Source of the DNA: Euphorbia lathyris
Lineage: Eukaryota > Streptophyta > Magnoliopsida > Malpighiales > Euphorbiaceae
Direction: 5' to 3'
Length of the DNA stretch: 64,000 nucleotides
Assembly (NCBI RefSeq): GCF_963576675.1
Contig: NC_088919.1
Coordinates: 50,366,501 to 50,430,500 of the forward strand
This document shows positions 58,708 to 64,000 of this stretch, piece by piece; within the stretch, counting starts at the first letter, position 1, and every line of letters begins with the position of its first letter. A model generated the notes under the pieces. That model saw only the letters and a list, made by a program, of their open reading frames with translations. It had not been told where the DNA came from and ran no database searches. The position numbers and the translations under genes are program-made.

Positions 58708-60880
58708 CCCAACTAATTACAATTGTTATTTTTTTGGGTCCTGACTTGGTTGAGGGTTGGTTTGTATCATTTGGGCCTAATGTAGTTGGACTGTTTAGCA
58801 TATTCTTCAAGGCAAAATAAGAGAAAAGAAATTATTTTCTTAAAAGTTTAAAATAAAAAGTATAAAAATATCTATATCATTACAAACTAAGAGCATTCAT
58901 TCATGACTTCATAAATGTTAGTGTAATTTTAGTAGATTTTTTTTAATAGAAATTGGGACGAGACAGAGCTTGGGCGGGGCGAGCGTCCGTGACCCAAGAA
59001 CTGAAAAATCCGAATATATTAAAAAAATGAAAAGTTTGAGTTAAACAAGAAGAGGGGAAGGAGGACAAACAAAAAGAAAAAATATAAAAGAGAGGGTTAA
59101 GAGAATCTTAGATGACTAATATTACAAATTTCATCATCAATCATCAAGTGATAAAAAGCAAGAGCAGAAAGCCACCAATTAATAGCCCAAGAGAAAACCC
59201 CAAACTTTGCAAGAACGTCTGCAACTCTGTTTCCTTCCCTGAAAATGTGAGTAGAGAAAATGGTCATCCTTGAGCAAATTTGAGACAGTGCAACCAATTT
59301 TGACGAATAGCCCAGGGGACCTCCATGGAACGATGTTTAATTAGATTAACCACATACATCGAGTCAGACTCAACCCAAAGGTGATGCCAATTATTCTCCC
59401 AAGCTAATTCAATCGCGAAAATTGCAGCTCGTAATTCAGCCATATAGGCAAAAGAAGGAGGGATAGAAAACGCAAAACAACCTTTGGAGAAGCCGCGAGA
59501 GTTACGAAAAATGCCACCCGCCCCCGCCTCACCAGGTGCATCAAGAGCAGAGCCATCAACATTAACTTTAACCCAGCCAGGAGGAGGCTTAATCCAAACA
59601 TCATTTAAAAAGTATATTATTTTTTATGTATTTGTGCACAAATTTTATATTAATTGGTTCAGAAAATAAAAGTTTTGCGTTTTTATAATAGGTTTGATGA
59701 TGAAATATGTTTAACCTAGGTGAAATATTTGGGCTATTTTTTTATTACATATGTACAACAAAACATGTGATAAGAATCTAAATAAGATGAGACAAATACA
59801 ATACCATATGTATACACGTATCTTTGATAGTAAAAGAAGTATTTATGTTTTCATGTTTTGTCAAATTTGTATTTACGGAGTTTTTTGTTCAAAGGAAGAT
59901 TGGGGTTTTCGTTTTGCTAAAACCGAAGATCTTTTAGTTGGATATCGAAAAAATGACTGTTGGCGATCTTAAAATGGAAATTTTCTTGTTAGTACCAAAT
60001 TGAGTATGCAACCAAATTTTTTATTTTCTGAAATCATCCTTTTCGGAGGTTTCTCTCTCTAAATGATCAATTTCTCTCTCGTCACAAAACAACGCCTAAA
60101 TAATCTCAAAATTAAAAAGTTAAAGAATTAAATTTATTTGTAATATCATCAAGTCTTTGTTTTGATATCGTCAATGCTCATTTTAATTTTGAGGTCCTTA
60201 TTTTTAACAAAGCTAAAGACCTTAGTCATTTCTTGCTCGTAAAAAAAAACCCCAGTCCCCGTTTGGACAAAAAAATTTCACAGGTATCTGTTTGACAAAA
60301 CGTGAAAGCACCATGTTGTTTTAGACTTTTACCATAATTGATATGTTATTAGTGATAACATGACACGTGCACAAGTAGAGTAAAGATAACAAGATTTGTG
60401 ACTGGGGAGAGACTTCGTTAATATGGTTGGAAATTGGTCCAGTTTGTCAAAGTTAGGTCCTTAATTGTACCATTTAGAGTATTAGAAGATAAAATCGATT
60501 TTAGTCGATAGTTATTATATATATATATATATTGTAAATTCGTGTTTACTACTGGCTTACAAGCATTTTCAAGGGGTCTATTTATAGATATATATATAAA
60601 TATTGATGCGAAAATTCAAAATTAGGTATAAATAACAGCAAAAGGCAGTGACTGATTCATGAATATTGACATTAAGAGGTGTTTGAGATATTCTCTAGTA
60701 ATGTATGGGTGCTCTACACATAATTTTCATTGAGTTTTTCGACGGTCTGTGTAAGCTCATCCTACCCTCCCTCTAAGTAGCCCTTGGATTTTTCACTGGC
60801 GGAAAAACAGAGATGCACGGAAGTTTTGTTGCACCCTCAGCTACTCAATTTACCTTGGAAAAACGGTTGCACTTTCATAA
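58708..60880. repeat. Segmental duplication, copy 2 (with family R copy c)
   Basis: Colinear with 49745-50223 plus 55631-56770. Interrupted by the LINE at 58937-59595. It has its own short insert near 60520-60600 ('actggcttacaagcattttc') and a TA run. Similarity ends near 60878, after AAAAACGGTTGCACTTTCA. Confidence 0.88.
58937..59595 (-). pseudogene. L1-type LINE 3' end with RNase H domain
   Basis: On the minus strand, KPPPGWVKVNVDGSAL opens an RNase H domain of the plant LINE (RVT_3) type: AELRAAIFAIELAWENNWHH and WVESDSMYVVNLI follow. After one frameshift near 59290 comes THIFREGNRVADVLAKFG and ISHLRFS then stop. The D of NVDGSA, E of AELRA and D of ESDS are present. The minus-strand end is A-rich (poly(T) at 58937-58944 on plus), fitting a poly(A)-tailed, 5'-truncated insertion. 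Sequence copy 1 lacks it. No clear target duplication. Confidence 0.88.
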
Positions 60881-61320
60881 ATACCAGACACGCCTACGGA
60901 TCCAAGGGGTCTAATAAACAACACGGAAATATTAATAGACTATATTCTAAAAACCAATAAATAGAAAAAACAAAGATAATAATGGGAATATGAAAAAAAA
61001 ACAGGAAAAGACAAAAATGATGATGAGAATATTGAAATGAAATATAAATATAGATATATATGTATATATATAATATACAGGAAAAGACAAAAATGATGAT
61101 GAGAATATTAAAATGAAATATAAATATAGATATATATGTAATATAATATATAGATAATATGTATATAATATATATATATATGTAATATATATATATATAT
61201 ATATAATATAATATATAATATATATATAATATAATATATGTATATATATTTAATATAATACTAATAGATAAATATATATATATATATATATAGGTAAGAA
61301 AATGAAATAAACAAAATAGT
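60881..61320. repeat. TA-rich tract with 76-bp tandem duplication
   Basis: CAGGAAAAGACAAAAATGAT begins at 61002 and again at 61078, two units of 76 bp that run into a long imperfect (TA)n field (61120-61290). The field adjoins the pararetrovirus-like sequence. No coding. Confidence 0.85.
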
Positions 61321-61446
61321 AACTTTCAAACTTGAGCGTCCCCCAGTTTCTGTCTATTTATGATCATAGACCATAAGCTTGCATACTTTTGTAAGGGATC
61401 CCACAAAATTTGAAAGGATCTAGATAAATAAACTTGAAATATGAAA

Positions 61447-61452
61447 TTTATT
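61447..61452 (-). terminator. Candidate polyadenylation signal of the pararetroviral RNA
   Basis: AATAAA on the minus strand, about 320 bases downstream of the TATA box, where pararetroviral leaders carry the signal used at the RNA 3' end. Confidence 0.45.
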
Positions 61453-61767
61453 AAAAGTAGGTGGCGTAGCCAACCATTAAAAACTTACAAATTTGGAATA
61501 AAAAACTGGAGATACAACTTTCTTCGTAAAAGGAATTACAAATTATTCTTGAAATTGATTACAAGAGAGAAATTTAAGGTTTGGGGTGGAAAATGTGGTG
61601 TATATGGATGAAGGAGGAAGGTGGTGTATATGGATGAAGGTAGAAGGTAGGGATGGAAGTGGAAGAGATGATGGAGAGAAGAGAGAGAGTGTTGGAAGGA
61701 GAGAGAAGGTGTATGGAGAGTAGAATGAATGCTTGAAAATGGATGGATGTAGTGTTAGAGGGTACCT

Positions 61768-61776
61768 CCTTATATA
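61768..61776 (-). promoter_or_regulatory. Pregenomic-RNA-type promoter TATA box
   Basis: TATATAAGG on the minus strand (context GCCTATATAAGGAGG). A CT-rich, AUG-poor leader-like stretch follows (61560-61740). Upstream are repeats of 'gattccaaaaatacccc' type (61790-61860), and GAAGATT-rich direct repeats (61960-62060). Position between ORF 2 and the leader fits the main caulimovirid promoter. Confidence 0.6.
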
Positions 61777-62171
61777 GGCAAACCAAAGGGCATTTTTGGA
61801 ATCATAAATAGTAACCAGGGGTATTTTTGGAATCATGAATAGTAACCAAGGGCAATTTTGTCTTTGTGAATAGTACTGGTACAGTATATCCACATGCCAG
61901 CTGCAATGTCTGTCTCCAAAATTGTCAGTGGTCACGTGTTGGAATCTTCAAATAATTTCATTGGAACACAGTTTTCTGAAATCTTCAAAAATCTTCAGAT
62001 ATCTTCAATCTTTGGAATCTTCAAAATCTGCAATCTTGGAATCTTCAAAATCTGCAATCTTCAAAATTTGGATTTTGGGGAGTAATTGTCCCTTAAGTTT
62101 TGCCTAAGTACCATTTAAGGTAACTTAGCGGGATCTTTTTTTTTTATTATTTTTTTTTATTATTTTTTTTT

Positions 62172-63665
62172 TTAGAAACCAGAATTACCAAACATGCTAA
62201 AGTGATCATAGTCGGAATCATTATCACTCAAGTTAATTGCTGGTTCATCCTGGTCCGAGTCTGACTGGGATTGGGGAAGGTATTTTCTGAACAAAGCAGT
62301 CATCTCTTCAGGGGGTTTTGCTGCAGCTAATTTTGAGGCTAAGTGGGATTTCTCGGCCAAAAATTATGCTTGTCCCAAAGAAATGGTTTTTTCAGGTATT
62401 TGTTTGGAAAGTGGAAGGAATCGATTCTCAGTGAACTGTATTTCTCCAGATTTTCTAGTAGGATTTTTCAACCATATATCCATTTTCTCAACAGTGAGAC
62501 TAGGAGGAATCTTGAATTTGTCCCACCATCTTACTAGAAATCTCCTTTGAATCAGTGAATTTCTATAATTTTATGCATATTGTACCTTCGAAGCACCTAC
62601 CCAAGCAAAGTAAAATTTCATGCAAAATAAAGCCAAGGGAGAGAACCTTTTTTCCTCCTCACTGGGTTTGTAACCCGCCTTAATTTTTTTGTAACAAGTA
62701 AGAATTCTGTCTTGGAGGATTTGCTCAACGCAACCCCAATGTTCCCACCATTGTTGGAACCAAAGAGGAAATTTTTCTGGATTACAAGCGGTATCAAAAA
62801 AGATAAGCCAAGAATGTTTTCTCCCAACATTATTAATCAGGAGGGCATTCCACCAGGCCTGTTGGTATTCCCAGTAATTAAAAGGAGTCTCATAAAATTC
62901 TTCTTCTTTGTATTCCACAGGAAAATACATAGGTTCAGACAGTGGGTGTTTCCGGTCTATCGGAGAAATAACCTTGTGAATTTTTACTGTGGAATATGCT
63001 GGGTCTGAGTGTTCAGATTTCCAGTAAAAGTGTTTGAAAGAAGCAGAATTTGTGACAGTAAGAATTATTTCATAATATCGTGAAGTCTTGTTTAAGTCCC
63101 ATGATTTGAAAAACCAATTTTTACGAAAAGCTTTTTCAATTGAAACTTGAGGATCTTCATGATAAAAGCCTTTTTCTACAGAAAGAACATTTTGAAATGA
63201 ATTCTTGACAATAAAATCACTTGGAAAAGTTGAAGGAATTGGAGAAGGGACAACATGTGTGAAAGCCACTTGGGAATTTTGAAAATTGGAATTTGAGATT
63301 GTTTTTTGGGTATCATGAAAATATTTTTGGGAAGTTGAGATTTGGGAACTTAAAACATTTTTAGAAATTTCATGAGAAAGGGCTTTTGTTGAAGAAGATT
63401 CTCCTTTCTCAGGTTTTTGAACAATTGGAATCTCTTCTTTTGGAGTCTGATACTTGACTAGAGCTTGTTGAAGCTCCGGGGATTTTGCAAATGTTTCTGC
63501 CAACCATTTTTGGATTTTAGGGTCCAAACCTGATTGGTTGGTATCTTCAAGAGTTGATTCTTTCTTTAGAGCGGCATCTCTCCATGTTTTTATTTTTGAA
63601 TCTTCATCAGAATTTTTGTTGGAATCTCTCCCAGTGATTTTTTTTCCTTTATTTTTCTTCGGCAT
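62172..63665 (-). pseudogene. Pararetroviral second ORF, unknown function, two stops
   Basis: Begins at ATG 63663-63665 (MPKKNKGKK), overlapping the end of the preceding ORF by 17 nt. The ATG is preferred to a GTG farther upstream. It is open to a TAA at 62571-62573, continues in the same frame to a TAA at 62364-62366, then to the natural-looking end at 62172. Total length is about 498 codons, near the 50-kDa class of florendovirus ORF 2. The N-terminal third is Lys/Ser-rich and polar. The middle is rich in Trp and Phe (FPLWFQQWWEHWG, MKFYFAWVG). The last part is acidic and Asp/Ser-rich. No catalytic motif is recognised and the function is unknown. Confidence 0.7.
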
Positions 63666-64000
63666 GGCTGGAATTTTGAAGGAATTCACGGGTTAGGAAG
63701 TCAGGAATGGAATTTGTATCTCCTTTTATAAACTCAATATCAAAATCATAAATGCTTAAAATTGCTTGCCATCGTGCAAAAATCTGTTTTGATGCAAGGT
63801 TTTTAACATCCTTTTGTAAAACTTCTTTTGCACTTTTGCAATCAATTCTTAAAAGAAATTTTTGATTTAGTAAATCACTTTGAAATTTGTTTATACATAA
63901 AACAATACTCAAAATTTCTTTTTTAATTGTTGAGTAATTTCTTTGGCATCCATTCCAATGTCCAGAGGTGTATTGAACTATGTGTTCTTTACCCTCGGAA
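63649..64000 (-). CDS. Pararetroviral polyprotein C-terminus (RNase H), partial
   Basis: Open from the window edge to the stop at 63649-63651, so the protease and reverse transcriptase should lie beyond 64000. The sequence is the last part of the caulimovirid RNase H: YTSGHWNG, LLRIDCKSAKEVL, KQIFARWQAILSIYDFDIEF and DFLTREFLQ are visible. It ends SSHAEEK. RNase H removes the RNA strand during reverse transcription. No break is seen in the part inside the window. Confidence 0.85.
   Translation of the reverse strand, partial: SEGKEHIVQYTSGHWNGCQRNYSTIKKEILSIVLCINKFQSDLLNQKFLLRIDCKSAKEVLQKDVKNLASKQIFARWQAILSIYDFDIEFIKGDTNSIPDFLTREFLQNSSHAEEK

Larger units (their letters stand above)
61321..64000 (-). 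mobile_element. Endogenous caulimovirid (florendovirus-like), partial
   Basis: On the minus strand, from the window edge: end of a polyprotein with RNase H, a slightly overlapping second ORF, an intergenic region with a TATA box, and a polyadenylation signal. This order fits an integrated plant pararetrovirus. A second ORF of about 500 codons after the RNase H is known for endogenous florendoviruses; members with a transactivator ORF after pol are an alternative. Two stops in the second ORF show decay. The sequence stops beside a TA-dinucleotide field, and the rest lies beyond 64000. There is no evidence of an active virus. Confidence 0.8.

Noticed and set aside
61543..61935. Minus-strand ORFs rich in Ser, Leu and Pro downstream of the pararetroviral TATA box
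   Set aside because: They span promoter and CT-rich leader, are low complexity and match no protein.
1..64000. A CRISPR array, defence island, biosynthetic cluster or other gene system
   Set aside because: Repeats here are transposon ends, microsatellites or segmental duplicates; no regularly spaced short repeats and no set of linked functional genes were found.

Overview
The window is nuclear DNA from a flowering plant, most likely a eudicot. It is AT-rich, gene-poor and dense with repeats. It holds Ty3/gypsy elements with initiator-Met-tRNA primer sites, RTE- and L1-type LINE remnants, CACTA, hAT and Mutator-like DNA transposons, foldback MITEs, an endogenous pararetrovirus fragment, and decayed pieces of a cytochrome P450 gene and a heavy-metal-associated isoprenylated protein (HIPP) gene. 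I see no intact host gene, no tRNA or rRNA gene and no CRISPR array. The species cannot be named from the sequence alone.

Left third (1-16.5 kb). A duplicated block (related to 47404-48530) is broken by two large minus-strand LTR elements. Element 1 (934-6613, TSD ATCGG) is almost all LTR: two copies of 2.6-2.9 kb around a 212-bp interior that keeps only a polypurine tract and a primer site. Element 2 (7085-16300, TSD GTGAT) is a very young Tekay-like chromovirus with a 1419-codon gag-pol ORF. Its pol is split by a clean, inverted 282-bp copy of its own LTR, and its 5' LTR carries a 250-bp foreign insert. Element 2 sits inside an RTE-type LINE 3' end.

Middle (16.5-44.5 kb). This part holds a decayed LTR with a nested foldback element and a hAT element (TSD TTTATGCC), a Mutator-like element (TSD TCTTAAAAA) with a plausible intron, and a CACTA-like element at about 24834-31659 carrying a truncated gypsy integrase fragment. 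It also holds a solo LTR (TSD AATCT) of the element 1 family, and a second CACTA element (37696-43428) that carries a frameshifted P450 exon and a transposase-type coiled-coil remnant.

Right third (44.5-64 kb). This part contains a HIPP pseudogene with one HMA domain and its CaaX box out of frame, and a decayed Lys/Pro-rich ORF region. It also has a complete short-LTR chromovirus (50224-55625, TSD CCTTG; one in-frame stop inside the protease). That element lies in a block of about 2 kb that recurs at 58.7-60.9 kb, where an L1-type LINE RNase H fragment interrupts it. The window ends in an endogenous caulimovirid (61.3 kb to the edge, minus strand) next to a TA-dinucleotide tract. The genes form no pathway; what links them is successive nested insertion, and several insertions can be ordered because empty paralogous sites lie within the same window.
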